From assembly GCF_014635345.1 (NCBI RefSeq), contig NZ_BMCU01000001.1, forward strand, positions 1,426,001 to 1,490,000: 64,000 nt of DNA, given 5' to 3'. Below, piece by piece: positions 53,277-64,000 of the stretch. Origin of the DNA: Rhodococcoides trifolii. GTDB lineage: Bacteria > Actinomycetota > Actinomycetes > Mycobacteriales > Mycobacteriaceae. Position 1 is the stretch's first letter; the number at the start of each line of letters is the position of its first letter. Made by a program: the position numbers and the translations under genes. Below the pieces are notes generated by a model. That model saw only the letters and a program-made list of their open reading frames with translations, searched no databases and was not told where the DNA came from.

Positions 53277-54557
53277 ATGGCAGCTGAGTTCTGGGGTCCC
53301 GACTGGGACGAGTTGGCGAACACCGACCCCGAGATCGCCGACGTCGTCCGATCCGAACTCGGACGTCTCCGCGGCGGCCTGCAACTCATCGCCAGCGAGA
53401 ACCTCACCAGCCCTGCCGTCCTGGCGGCTCTGGGGTCGGTGCTGAGCAACAAGTACGCCGAGGGGTACCCCGGTCGGCGCTACTACGGCGGCTGCGAGTT
53501 CGTCGACCGCGCCGAGACGCTGGCGATCGAGCGAGCCAAGGCGTTGTTCGGCGCCGAGCACGCGAATGTTCAGCCGCACTCGGGTGCAAACGCCAACCTT
53601 GCCGTGTACTCGGCCTTCGCAGAGCCGGGGGATGCCGTTCTCGCGATGAGCCTCCCGCACGGTGGACACCTGACTCACGGCTCCAAGGTCAGTTTCTCCG
53701 GTCGATGGTTCACGCCGGTGCCGTACCACGTTCACAAGGACACCGAACTCATCGATTACGACGAAGTGCGTGACCTGGCCCTGCTTCACCGACCCAAGAT
53801 CATCGTCGCCGGCGCCACCGCATACCCGCGCACCATCGACTTCGCTGCGTTCCGGGCGATAGCCGACGAGGTCCACGCGATTCTCTGGGTCGACGCGGCT
53901 CACTTCATCGGTTTGGTGGCGGGTGGGGCCATGGACTCGCCCGTTCCCTACGCCGACGTCGTCTCCGCCACCACCCACAAAGTTCTGCGAGGTCCACGCG
54001 GTGGAATGTTGCTCAGCCGTGCCGAGCACGCCGCCGCTGTCGACAAGGCCGTGTTTCCGTTCACGCAGGGCGGCCCGTTCATGCATGCCATCGCCGCCAA
54101 AGCAGTGGCGTTCCGGGAGGCCGCGACGCAAGAGTACCGCTCCTATGCGCGGTCGGTGGTCGAGAACGCAGCAGCACTCGCAGCGGCCCTCGAATCCGAG
54201 GGTATGCGCGCGGTGTCCGGTGGCACCGATACACATCTTGCGTTGATCGACCTCAGCGCAACCGGAGTCTCGGGCGCTGAAGCCGAATCACGCTGCGGCG
54301 CTGCAGGAATCACCCTCAACAAAAACTCGATCCCGTTCGACCCCGCCCCGCCGGCTGTCACGTCGGGTATCCGGGTCGGATCCGCGTCGGTGACGACGCA
54401 GGGGTTCGGCACATCCGACATGGCCCTTGTCGGATCGCTGGTCGGTCGGGCGGTCGCCTCGGATCCCGCCACCGACGTCGGCCGGAAGACCCTCCAGCAG
54501 CTCTCGGAAGAGACCGCGGCGTTGGTGTCCACGAAGCCCGCCTACCCGCGGGCCTGA
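53277..54557 (+). CDS. glyA: Serine hydroxymethyltransferase
   Basis: 426 residues from ATG 53277. PLP enzyme interconverting serine and glycine with tetrahydrofolate. Recognised by [45 protein letters not shown] and the PLP lysine K235 in [14 protein letters not shown]. The N-terminus differs from the usual Rhodococcus GlyA, and mycobacteria have no glyA here, so this could be a paralogue. A glyA at the same place occurs in Streptomyces as I recall, so it may be ancestral. Confidence 0.92.
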   Translation: MAAEFWGPDWDELANTDPEIADVVRSELGRLRGGLQLIASENLTSPAVLAALGSVLSNKYAEGYPGRRYYGGCEFVDRAETLAIERAKALFGAEHANVQPHSGANANLAVYSAFAEPGDAVLAMSLPHGGHLTHGSKVSFSGRWFTPVPYHVHKDTELIDYDEVRDLALLHRPKIIVAGATAYPRTIDFAAFRAIADEVHAILWVDAAHFIGLVAGGAMDSPVPYADVVSATTHKVLRGPRGGMLLSRAEHAAAVDKAVFPFTQGGPFMHAIAAKAVAFREAATQEYRSYARSVVENAAALAAALESEGMRAVSGGTDTHLALIDLSATGVSGAEAESRCGAAGITLNKNSIPFDPAPPAVTSGIRVGSASVTTQGFGTSDMALVGSLVGRAVASDPATDVGRKTLQQLSEETAALVSTKPAYPRA

Positions 54558-54583
54558 CGGCGTTCGAAGGTAGCGTCTGTGCC

Positions 54584-55759
54584 GTGATCGCCCACTCCGC
54601 CACCTCTCTGCTGGCGCAGACCGGTGGTCGAGGGGCGGGCGTACCCATCCGTGAACTGCTGCTGGTGATGCTGACCGCTGCAGTCGTGACCTTCTTCGCA
54701 ACCGGAGGAATTCGGCTCGCCGCCCTCCGTTTCGGTGCTGTCGCCGTGCCGCGTGAGCGGGACGTGCACGTCACGCCCACGCCCCGCCTCGGAGGCATCG
54801 GCATCTACCTCGGACTGCTCGTGGCCTTGCTGTTCGCGCAACAGTTGCCCGCGCTGACGCGAGGCTTCGAATTCACGAAGGAAGTCCCCGCCGCGCTCGT
54901 CGCAGGCCTGGTCATCATGCTCGTCGGAGTGGTGGACGACCGGTGGGGCCTCGACGCCCTGACCAAGTTCGTCGGGCAGGTGACGGCGTCCGGGGTACTG
55001 GTACTGATGGGTGTCAGTTGGTACCTGCTGTTCGTCCCCTGGGGCGGCGGACAGACGATCATCCTGGACCAACTTCAAGCCGGCCTGGTCACCGTGATGA
55101 TCACGTTGGTGATGGTCAACGCCATGAACTTCGTCGACGGTCTGGACGGTCTCGCGGCGGGCCTCGGACTGATTGCGGCCGTGGCGATCTGCATCTTCTC
55201 CATCGGCTTGCTGCACGAGCAGGGCGGGGACGTCAGCGCGTACCCGCCGGCCATGATCGCCGCGGCTCTCGCGGGCGCGTGCCTGGGATTCCTGCCGCAC
55301 AACTTCCAGCCCGCGCGCATCTTCATGGGTGACTCCGGGTCCATGGTGATCGGGTTGATGCTGGCCACGGTGTCCACCAGTGCCTCCGGGCGGATCAGCC
55401 TGAACGCCTACGGGACCCGCGACCTGTTGGGCCTGTTGACTCCGCTCCTCATCGTGGGCGCCGTGATGTTCATTCCGATGCTCGATCTCCTGCTTGCGGT
55501 CGTGCGGCGCACCCGCGCAGGGCGAAGCCCGTTCAGCCCCGACAAGATGCACCTGCACCATCGACTGCTGCAGATCGGGCATTCGCACCGGCGCGTGGTG
55601 CTGCTCATCTACTTGTGGGTGGGCGTCCTGGCGTTCGGTGCGGTGGGCGCAGCGCTGATCGATCGCCGCCTGGTGGTGCTCGTCTTCGCGGGCGGCCTGG
55701 TGTTCGCGCTGGTCGCGACGGTGGTCCCGAGCCTGAGCGAGGAACGACGCCACCGCTAG
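54584..55759 (+). CDS. wecA: Polyprenyl-phosphate GlcNAc-1-phosphate transferase
   Basis: 391 residues from GTG 54584, about 11 membrane helices. It transfers GlcNAc-1-P from UDP-GlcNAc to decaprenyl phosphate, starting the arabinogalactan linker unit in mycolic-acid bacteria. Motifs: VDDRWGLDALTKF, MNFVDGLDGLAAGLG, HNFQPARIFMGDSGSM and the HIHH-type HLHHRLLQIGHSHRR. TAGCGT eight bases before the GTG could be a leaderless -10. The position before atpI equals that of rfe in M. tuberculosis. Confidence 0.93.
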   Translation: MIAHSATSLLAQTGGRGAGVPIRELLLVMLTAAVVTFFATGGIRLAALRFGAVAVPRERDVHVTPTPRLGGIGIYLGLLVALLFAQQLPALTRGFEFTKEVPAALVAGLVIMLVGVVDDRWGLDALTKFVGQVTASGVLVLMGVSWYLLFVPWGGGQTIILDQLQAGLVTVMITLVMVNAMNFVDGLDGLAAGLGLIAAVAICIFSIGLLHEQGGDVSAYPPAMIAAALAGACLGFLPHNFQPARIFMGDSGSMVIGLMLATVSTSASGRISLNAYGTRDLLGLLTPLLIVGAVMFIPMLDLLLAVVRRTRAGRSPFSPDKMHLHHRLLQIGHSHRRVVLLIYLWVGVLAFGAVGAALIDRRLVVLVFAGGLVFALVATVVPSLSEERRHR

Positions 55760-55777
55760 GCGGTAAGGTGCATTTTC

Positions 55778-56221
55778 GTGAGTTTCACACCCCAGCCCAT
55801 TCCGACACCCACGGCTCCTCTGCAAGCAGCCGTCCGTTACGGAGCGATCGCACTGGCCGTCCTCTCGGTGGCATCCGCGGTCATCGCATATCTCGCCCTC
55901 GGACTGCCGGGCCTCTGGGGAGCTCTGATCGGTGCCGCTCTCGGCGGCGCGTTCATCCTGTTGACGTCGGTGTCCGTGCTGTTCTCGGCCAGATTGTCGC
56001 CCACCAGCCTCGGCGCAGTTCTTCTCGGCGGGTGGATCGCGAAGATGCTCGTCGCGGTCGTGGTGCTCGGCGTTCTGAACGGAATGACCTTCTATCACCG
56101 GAGCACGTTGGGAATCGTGGTCCTCGCCGCGCTGGTGATCGTGCTCGGCGCCGAGACCTATGGCGTCGTCAGATCACGGACGCCTTACGTCGACTCGTCG
56201 GATGATTCCGACGGGAAGTAG
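55778..56221 (+). CDS. atpI: ATP synthase protein I-like membrane protein
   Basis: 147 residues from GTG 55778 with AAGG nine bases earlier. Four hydrophobic helices, as in AtpI, which helps insert the c-ring or imports Mg2+. Sequence is weakly conserved; the call rests on size, topology and place before atpB (equivalent to Rv1303). A short acidic tail (SSDDSDGK) ends it. Confidence 0.8.
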   Translation: MSFTPQPIPTPTAPLQAAVRYGAIALAVLSVASAVIAYLALGLPGLWGALIGAALGGAFILLTSVSVLFSARLSPTSLGAVLLGGWIAKMLVAVVVLGVLNGMTFYHRSTLGIVVLAALVIVLGAETYGVVRSRTPYVDSSDDSDGK

Positions 56222-56557
56222 TACGACATTGTGTAGTAGTGTGAAGCCCGTTACGACCCAGTTAAGCTTCGGCCCAGTCTGGTTGCTAAAGTTTCGTTCA
56301 AGCGGGACCGAAGCGGACGAATTGGGCAGTTTGTCCAGATCGTTCACGGTTCCGCCGACCAGACGATCACCACATTTCTACCGAGTCGACGACAGTCGCC
56401 GACCCTCGGCAGGCGCAGCGGGAGTGCATACTTCCCGTGCGACTGACGATCACGCGAGCCGTCCTCGTCGACCAGCAACATTGTCGTTGTCCGCTCGAAC
56501 CGTGGATGCAATCGATCCGCGGCCCGAACACGGGAGAGACCGCTGAGCGTCACCAAT
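56222..56557. other. Intergenic region before atpB, no gene seen
   Basis: 336 bp between atpI and atpB. No ORF with coding character in either strand fits. Near its start, TAGTGT (56235-56240 region) and other AT-richer patches are possible promoter elements but none has a matched -35. The length implies a separate promoter and a leader for the ATP synthase operon. Confidence 0.4.
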
Positions 56558-57334
56558 ATGGCTGCGGAGTTCCACCCGCCGTCACTAGCCGACTTCTTCC
56601 CCCCGGCCGTGCTGTTCGAGGGAACTCCGTTCGAGCTGGACCGCCTGATGTTGGTCCGCATCCTCATGACCGTCGTGCTGATCGCGTTCTTCGCGATCGC
56701 GATGCGTAGCCCCAAGATCGTGCCCCGAGGCATTCAGAACCTCGGCGAGCTGGCCCTGACCTTCGTCAAGGAGCAGATCGCCGACGAGGTTCTCGGCAAG
56801 GAGATGGGCAAGAAGTACCTGCCGGTCCTCGCGACCATCTTCTTCACCGTTCTGTTCCTGAACTTCTCGGGTGTCATCCCGTTCCTGAACATCTCGTCCA
56901 ATGCTCGAGTCGGTATGCCGATCGTGCTCGCAGTAGTGGCCTACGTCGTCTTCAACTACGTGGGCATCAAGAAGTACGGGTTCGCGAAGTACATGAAGTC
57001 GTCGGTCGTCGTGCCCGACGTGCCGATCGCGTTGCACTTCCTCCTGATTCCCATCGAGTTCGTGTCGACGTTCATCCTTCGTCCGTTCACGCTGACGGTG
57101 CGACTCATGGCCAACATGCTCGCGGGCCACATCATGCTGGTTCTGTTCTTCAGCGCAACGCAGTTCTTCTTCTTCGAAGCAGAGACGCCGCTGCAGGGGT
57201 TCGGAATCTTCTCGCTCATCGCCGGGTTCGGGTTCACTCTCTTCGAGCTACTGGTGATCTTCTTGCAGGCGTATGTCTTCGCGCTGCTCACTGCCGTGTA
57301 CATCGACCTCGCTGCGCACGCCGATTCTCACTGA
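56558..57334 (+). CDS. atpB: ATP synthase subunit a
   Basis: 258 residues from ATG 56558, 5-6 helices. It forms the proton half-channels against the c-ring. The essential arginine is in LTVRLMANMLAGH, within LRPFTLTVRLMANML. The glycine and Asn/Gln residues of the last helices are also kept. It opens the atpBEFHAGDC operon, followed by an 83-bp gap to atpE that probably carries translational signals (GAAAGGGAACAG before atpE). Confidence 0.95.
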   Translation: MAAEFHPPSLADFFPPAVLFEGTPFELDRLMLVRILMTVVLIAFFAIAMRSPKIVPRGIQNLGELALTFVKEQIADEVLGKEMGKKYLPVLATIFFTVLFLNFSGVIPFLNISSNARVGMPIVLAVVAYVVFNYVGIKKYGFAKYMKSSVVVPDVPIALHFLLIPIEFVSTFILRPFTLTVRLMANMLAGHIMLVLFFSATQFFFFEAETPLQGFGIFSLIAGFGFTLFELLVIFLQAYVFALLTAVYIDLAAHADSH

Positions 57335-57372
57335 CCGATCGACTGACTGACCGCTCCACCTGGAACACCTGA

Positions 57373-57660
<288 letters not shown>

Positions 57661-57662
57661 TC

Positions 57663-58220
57663 ATGTCGACTTACGCGGTACTCGCGGCCACAGAGGGCGA
57701 GGAGAAGATCAATCCCCTCGTGCCCGCGACCTACGACATCGTCTGGTCCGCGGTCTGTGTCGTCGTCATCGGCTTCTTCTTCTGGAAGTACGTGCTTCCG
57801 CGTTTCCAGACTGTGCTGGCCGAGCGCACCGACAAGATCGAAGGCGGCATCAAGCGAGCCGAAGAGGCTCAGGCCGAAGCGAAGGAAGCGCTCGAGCAGT
57901 ACCGCGCTCAGCTCGCCGAAGCGCGCCAGGAAGCCGCCAAGATTCGCGAGGACGCGCGTTCGCAGGGACAGCAGATCCTCGCCGACATGAAGGTCAGCGC
58001 GCAGGAGGAGAGCGACCGCATCGTCGCGTCCGGACATCAGCAGCTCGCAGCACAGCGCCAGCAGATCGTGGCCGAGCTGCGCAGCGAACTGGGTCGTACG
58101 GCCGTCGATCTCGCGGAGAAGGTCATCGGCGAGCAGCTGTCCGATGACGTCAAGCGGGCCGGAAGCATCGACCGGTTCCTCGACGAGCTCGACTCCGTCG
58201 GCGCAGATTCCGGGAAGTGA
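57663..58220 (+). CDS. atpF: ATP synthase subunit b
   Basis: 185 residues: one N-terminal helix ([20 protein letters not shown]) and a long charged coiled coil ([20 protein letters not shown]) forming the stator stalk. In mycobacteria a second b-type sequence is fused to delta; here b is a single protein and delta a separate one. GTGA overlap with atpH. Confidence 0.94.
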   Translation: MSTYAVLAATEGEEKINPLVPATYDIVWSAVCVVVIGFFFWKYVLPRFQTVLAERTDKIEGGIKRAEEAQAEAKEALEQYRAQLAEARQEAAKIREDARSQGQQILADMKVSAQEESDRIVASGHQQLAAQRQQIVAELRSELGRTAVDLAEKVIGEQLSDDVKRAGSIDRFLDELDSVGADSGK

Positions 58221-59050
58221 GCACCATGTACGCAGCGAGTCGTGAAGCGCTTTCCGAAGCGCGTGAGGCGCTCGGCAGTGCTCTCGACTCCGTGTCCGCG
58301 GGCGAGGCAACCGCCGCCGCCGCGCAGACCGGTGCCGAGCTGTTCTCCGTCGTGTCGCTTCTGGACGGACAGCGGCCGCTGCGGAACGCGTTGGCCGACG
58401 CATCGGCGTCGTCCGAAGCGCGAACTGCGTTGGCGGACAAACTGTTCGGCGGAAAAGTCGGCGAGCCCACCCTCGCGGTTCTTCGCATCGCCGCCGGTCG
58501 TGGCTGGTCGGTCCCTCGGGACATGACCGACTCGCTCGTTCGGCTCGGGCAGGAGTCGCTGCTGCGCGCTGCCGACGATCAGGACCAACTCGACACCGTC
58601 GAGGACGAACTGTTCCGTCTCGGTCGCATCGTGGCCGGCAACGCGTCGCTCGAACAGGCCCTGTCGGACCGGTCCAAGCCGGCGTCGGCGGTGCAGGAAC
58701 TGTTGTCGAAGTTGTTGTACGGCAAGGTCACGGCAATCACCGAGGCCTTGGCGAAGCAGGCCGTCGGCCGACTGCGCGAAGCGCCGGCCGAAGCTATCGA
58801 CGCCCTGTCGCACCTCGCGGCGGATCGTCGACAGAAAGCAGTAGCCCTCGTGCGCAGCGCGACCGAGCTGACATCCGAGCAGGTGGATCGTCTCGGAACG
58901 ACGTTGGAAGGGATCTACGGCAAGCCCGTGACCGTCCACGTCGAGATCGATCGGGAATTGCTGAGCGGGCTCGTTGTCCGTGTCGGCGACGAAGTCATCG
59001 ACGGCAGTGGTGCGGGCCGGCTTGCGGCTCTTCGCAAGACGCTCAAGTAA
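58217..59050 (+). CDS. atpH: ATP synthase subunit delta
   Basis: 277 residues from GTG 58217 (GTGA overlap with atpF); ATG 58226 is equally possible. It joins the b stalk to the top of F1. The C-terminal half has the OSCP pattern ([28 protein letters not shown] in two parts, then [17 protein letters not shown]). It is ~90 residues longer than E. coli delta due to an N-terminal part homologous to the mycobacterial fusion's delta region, but no transmembrane helix is attached. Confidence 0.93.
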   Translation: MSTMYAASREALSEAREALGSALDSVSAGEATAAAAQTGAELFSVVSLLDGQRPLRNALADASASSEARTALADKLFGGKVGEPTLAVLRIAAGRGWSVPRDMTDSLVRLGQESLLRAADDQDQLDTVEDELFRLGRIVAGNASLEQALSDRSKPASAVQELLSKLLYGKVTAITEALAKQAVGRLREAPAEAIDALSHLAADRRQKAVALVRSATELTSEQVDRLGTTLEGIYGKPVTVHVEIDRELLSGLVVRVGDEVIDGSGAGRLAALRKTLK

Positions 59051-59087
59051 TTCTTCAGTCAACCTAGACAGTGAGAGCAGGAACAAC

Positions 59088-60737
59088 ATGGCGGAGCTGA
59101 CGATCTCCACCGACGAGATCCGTAGTGCTATCGAGACCTACACCGCGAACTACTCGCCGGAATCCTCTCGAGAAGAGGTCGGCACGGTGTCGGACACCAG
59201 TGACGGCATCGCGCACGTCGCCGGGTTGCCGTCGGCGATGTCGAACGAATTGCTCGAGTTCAAGGGCGGCGTGCTCGGTGTGGCGCTGAACCTGGACGCC
59301 ACCTCCATCGGTGCGGTTATCCTCGGCGACTACGAGCACATCGAAGAGGGCCAGGAAGTTCGGCGCACCGGTGAGGTTCTCTCCGTTCCCGTCGGCGACA
59401 GCTTCCTCGGCCGCGTCATCGACCCGCTCGGTTCGCCCATCGACGGTCTCGGTGACATCGAATCCAACGAGCAGCGTGTCCTCGAACTGCAGGCCGCATC
59501 GGTCCTCGAGCGCCAGCCCGTCGAAGAGCCGCTCGCCACTGGCATCACCGCCATCGACGCCCTCACGGCCATCGGCCGCGGACAGCGTCAGCTCATCATC
59601 GGCGACCGCAAGACCGGCAAGACCGCGGTCTGCGTCGACGCCATCATCAACCAGAAGGCCAACTGGGACAGCGGCGACGAGAACAAGCAGGTCCGCTGCA
59701 TCTACGTTGCCATCGGTCAGAAGGGCTCCACGATCGCCGGAGTCAAGACGGCTCTGGAAGAGCACGGCGCCATGGAGTACACCACCATCGTGGCTGCTCC
59801 CGCGTCCGACTCGGCCGGCTTCAAGTGGCTCGCTCCGTACACCGGCTCGGCCCTCGGCCAGCACTGGATGTACCAGGGCAAGCACGTTCTGATCGTGTTC
59901 GACGACCTGACCAAGCAGGCAGAGGCCTACCGCACCATCTCGCTGCTGTTGCGTCGCCCGCCGGGCCGCGAGGCATACCCGGGTGACGTCTTCTACTTGC
60001 ACTCCCGTCTGCTCGAGCGGTGCGCCAAGCTGTCCGACGAACTCGGTGGCGGCTCGATGACCGGCCTGCCGATCATCGAGACCAAGGCCAACGACATCTC
60101 GGCGTTCATCCCGACCAACGTCATCTCCATCACCGACGGTCAGGTGTTCCTCGAGTCGGACCTGTTCAACAAGGGCGTTCGTCCCGCGATCAACGTCGGC
60201 ACCTCGGTCTCGCGCGTCGGTGGCGCGGCGCAGACCAAGGGTCTGAAGAAGGTCGCCGGCTCGTTGCGTCTGGAAATGGCGCAGTTCCGTGAGCTCGAAG
60301 CGTTCTCCGCCTTCGCCTCCGACCTCGACGCGGCGTCCAAGGCGCAGCTCGAGCGTGGTGCCCGCTGGGTGGAACTGCTGAAGCAGGACCAGTACACGCC
60401 TGTTTCCGTCGAGGACCAGATCGTCTCGATCTACCTCGTCGACGCCGGCTACTACGACACCGTCCCGGTCGACGACGTTCGTCGCTTCAACAGCGAGCTG
60501 CTCGAGGACTTGCACCGCAACGCCCAGGACGCGTTCGACGGCATTCGAGGCGGCGCCAAGGCGCTCGCCGACGAGAACGCCGACAAGATCAAGGAAGCGA
60601 CCGACAAGTTCAAGCAGGGCTTCCTGACGTCCGACGGCGAGTCCATCGTGAACGAGGCCGAAGCCGACGCGATGAACCCCGATGATGTCGATCGCGAGAA
60701 CGTCAAGGTCACCCGGAAGCACCCCAAGAAGTCATGA
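59088..60737 (+). CDS. atpA: ATP synthase subunit alpha
   Basis: 549 residues from ATG 59088 with GAGAGCAGGAACA upstream. F1 regulatory subunit. Walker A is GDRKTGKT at 172-179; [19 protein letters not shown] and the arginine-finger region ([13 protein letters not shown]) are present. The C-terminus is extended by ~35 charged residues (ending RKHPKKS) as in mycobacterial alpha, where this extension suppresses ATP hydrolysis. Confidence 0.96.
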   Translation: MAELTISTDEIRSAIETYTANYSPESSREEVGTVSDTSDGIAHVAGLPSAMSNELLEFKGGVLGVALNLDATSIGAVILGDYEHIEEGQEVRRTGEVLSVPVGDSFLGRVIDPLGSPIDGLGDIESNEQRVLELQAASVLERQPVEEPLATGITAIDALTAIGRGQRQLIIGDRKTGKTAVCVDAIINQKANWDSGDENKQVRCIYVAIGQKGSTIAGVKTALEEHGAMEYTTIVAAPASDSAGFKWLAPYTGSALGQHWMYQGKHVLIVFDDLTKQAEAYRTISLLLRRPPGREAYPGDVFYLHSRLLERCAKLSDELGGGSMTGLPIIETKANDISAFIPTNVISITDGQVFLESDLFNKGVRPAINVGTSVSRVGGAAQTKGLKKVAGSLRLEMAQFRELEAFSAFASDLDAASKAQLERGARWVELLKQDQYTPVSVEDQIVSIYLVDAGYYDTVPVDDVRRFNSELLEDLHRNAQDAFDGIRGGAKALADENADKIKEATDKFKQGFLTSDGESIVNEAEADAMNPDDVDRENVKVTRKHPKKS

Positions 60738-60773
60738 CAGCAACGTCAGGAACGCCGAGACGGGAGGTGACCG

Positions 60774-63202
<2,429 letters not shown>

Positions 63203-63208
63203 TCGACC

Positions 63209-63580
63209 ATGGCCACCGAAATGACGGTCGAACTCGTTGCCGTCGAGCAGCGTCTGTGGTCCGGCTCGGCCACGTTGGTCAGCGCGCAGACCACCGAAGG
63301 CGAGATCGGCATCATGGCCGGACACGAGCCGATCCTCGGTCAATTGATTCCCGGCGGAACCGTCGCGATCACGTCCGAGGACGGTGAGCGTCGTGTCGCA
63401 GCGGTGCACGGTGGCTTTCTCGCCGTGACCGGCGCGACCGTCACGATTCTGGCAGAGTCGGCCGAATTCTCGGACGACATCGACGTCGACGCCGCCCGAT
63501 CGGTCCTGTCGGACGGTTCCGAGGATCCGGAAGAGATCGCGATCGCCAAGGGTCGCATCCGGGCCGTCGAGCGGGCGTAG
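63209..63580 (+). CDS. atpC: ATP synthase subunit epsilon
   Basis: 123 residues. The beta-barrel domain ([20 protein letters not shown]) is complete and the C-terminal helical domain is short ([15 protein letters not shown]), as in other Corynebacteriales, where inhibition by epsilon is weak. Last gene of the ATP synthase set; a DUF2550 gene follows 42 bp later. Confidence 0.95.
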   Translation: MATEMTVELVAVEQRLWSGSATLVSAQTTEGEIGIMAGHEPILGQLIPGGTVAITSEDGERRVAAVHGGFLAVTGATVTILAESAEFSDDIDVDAARSVLSDGSEDPEEIAIAKGRIRAVERA

Positions 63581-63622
63581 TCACACCGAGTTTCATCCAG
63601 ACCCCGGCGAGCAGAGCGAACG

Positions 63623-64000
63623 ATGACCGAAGAGATTGCAGTGATTGCAGTTCTGGTCATCCTCGCTGCGCTCGCCGGGGTTGCTTTGTTTCGTGTTCGG
63701 AAGATCCGTGGGGCCGGGACTCCGGCGATCCTGCGAAAGATGCCGGCCGGCCCCGGTGACCGATGGCGGCACGGGGTGATCCGATACGGAGAGGGCTCGC
63801 TGGTCTTCTACCAGTTGACCAGTATTCGGCCGGGCCCGGACGTGCACATGGATCGTCAGACGATAGAAGTGATCGCTCGTCGTCGCCCGATGGATTCCGA
63901 GCACGACCTGATGTCGGACGCGACGGTGGTGACGGAGATCCGTGGGGAACTGATCGGCGGTGGGCAGACCCGCGTTCTCGAGATCGCCATGGAGAGCGGC
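63623..64000 (+). CDS. DUF2550 membrane protein (3' end cut by the window)
   Basis: 126 codons are visible from ATG 63623. A single N-terminal helix (IAVIAVLVILAALAGVALFRV) is followed by a domain containing WRHGVIRYGEGSLVFYQL and SIRPGPDVHMDRQ, diagnostic for DUF2550. In M. tuberculosis the homologue Rv1312 also follows atpC, showing conserved linkage. Role unknown; located at the membrane. Confidence 0.9.
   Translation, partial: MTEEIAVIAVLVILAALAGVALFRVRKIRGAGTPAILRKMPAGPGDRWRHGVIRYGEGSLVFYQLTSIRPGPDVHMDRQTIEVIARRRPMDSEHDLMSDATVVTEIRGELIGGGQTRVLEIAMESG

Overview
This is a high-GC actinobacterial chromosome segment, most likely from Rhodococcus sensu lato (an erythropolis- or fascians-type genome). 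The evidence is the gene order argS-lysA-hom-thrC-thrB-rho-rpmE-prfA-prmC-tsaC-wecA-atpIBEFHAGDC, a 13E12-type DUF222/HNH gene, a DUF2550 gene after atpC, many GTG starts and many 4-bp ATGA/GTGA gene overlaps. The atpF and atpH genes are separate, unlike the fused b-delta gene of mycobacteria. No prophage, insertion sequence, CRISPR array or defence island is visible. The assignment rests on reading the sequence, not on a search.

Layout. 1-1.2 kb: end of a 2-oxoacid dehydrogenase E1 operon. 1.4-4.1 kb: an Fe-S photolyase/cryptochrome converging on an alanine-dehydrogenase-like protein preceded by a 36-residue basic peptide. 4.3-7.3 kb: an SDR / acyl-CoA dehydrogenase / phosphotransferase operon. 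7.3-10.1 kb: a thioesterase, a BenE-type transporter, a 39-codon internally deleted VOC gene, a secreted SGNH hydrolase and a tiny membrane protein. 10.1-12.2 kb: a DUF222/HNH gene under a near-consensus LexA box. 13-18.2 kb: an N-acetylglucosamine module with a DasR/NagR-like regulator, PTS IIA, IIB and IIC on separate polypeptides, nagA, nagB and a macrodomain gene; two dre-like operators suggest one regulon. 18.2-24.4 kb: a shikimate-dehydrogenase-like gene, a lipoprotein nuclease, a quinone-oxidoreductase-type MDR, and a SNF2 helicase coupled to a SWIM zinc-finger protein. 24.5-29.8 kb: a complete valine (isobutyryl-CoA) degradation operon with a predicted leaderless promoter, next to a MarR gene. 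30.5-38.6 kb: an exported protein, an MFS pump coupled to a rhomboid-like protein, a Tex30-like hydrolase, and an envelope-glycosylation cluster. 38.7 kb: tRNA-Arg(CCG). 38.9-40.5 kb: a membrane-anchored DUF3105/DUF305 pair.

40.6-64 kb is housekeeping: a tightly coupled argS-lysA-hom-thrC-thrB run, rho with tandem repeats in its N-terminal extension, bL31 with a strong hairpin after it, release factor 1 and its methylase, threonylcarbamoyl-AMP synthase, a serine hydroxymethyltransferase, WecA, and the whole F1Fo ATP synthase operon. The c-subunit carries residues that, by alignment with M. tuberculosis AtpE, predict intrinsic bedaquiline insensitivity.

The observations most worth following up are regulatory and evolutionary: the LexA box, the paired dre sites, the leaderless promoters, the in-frame deleted VOC gene, the rho repeats and the c-ring substitutions. 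I did not find a convincing entirely new multi-gene system.
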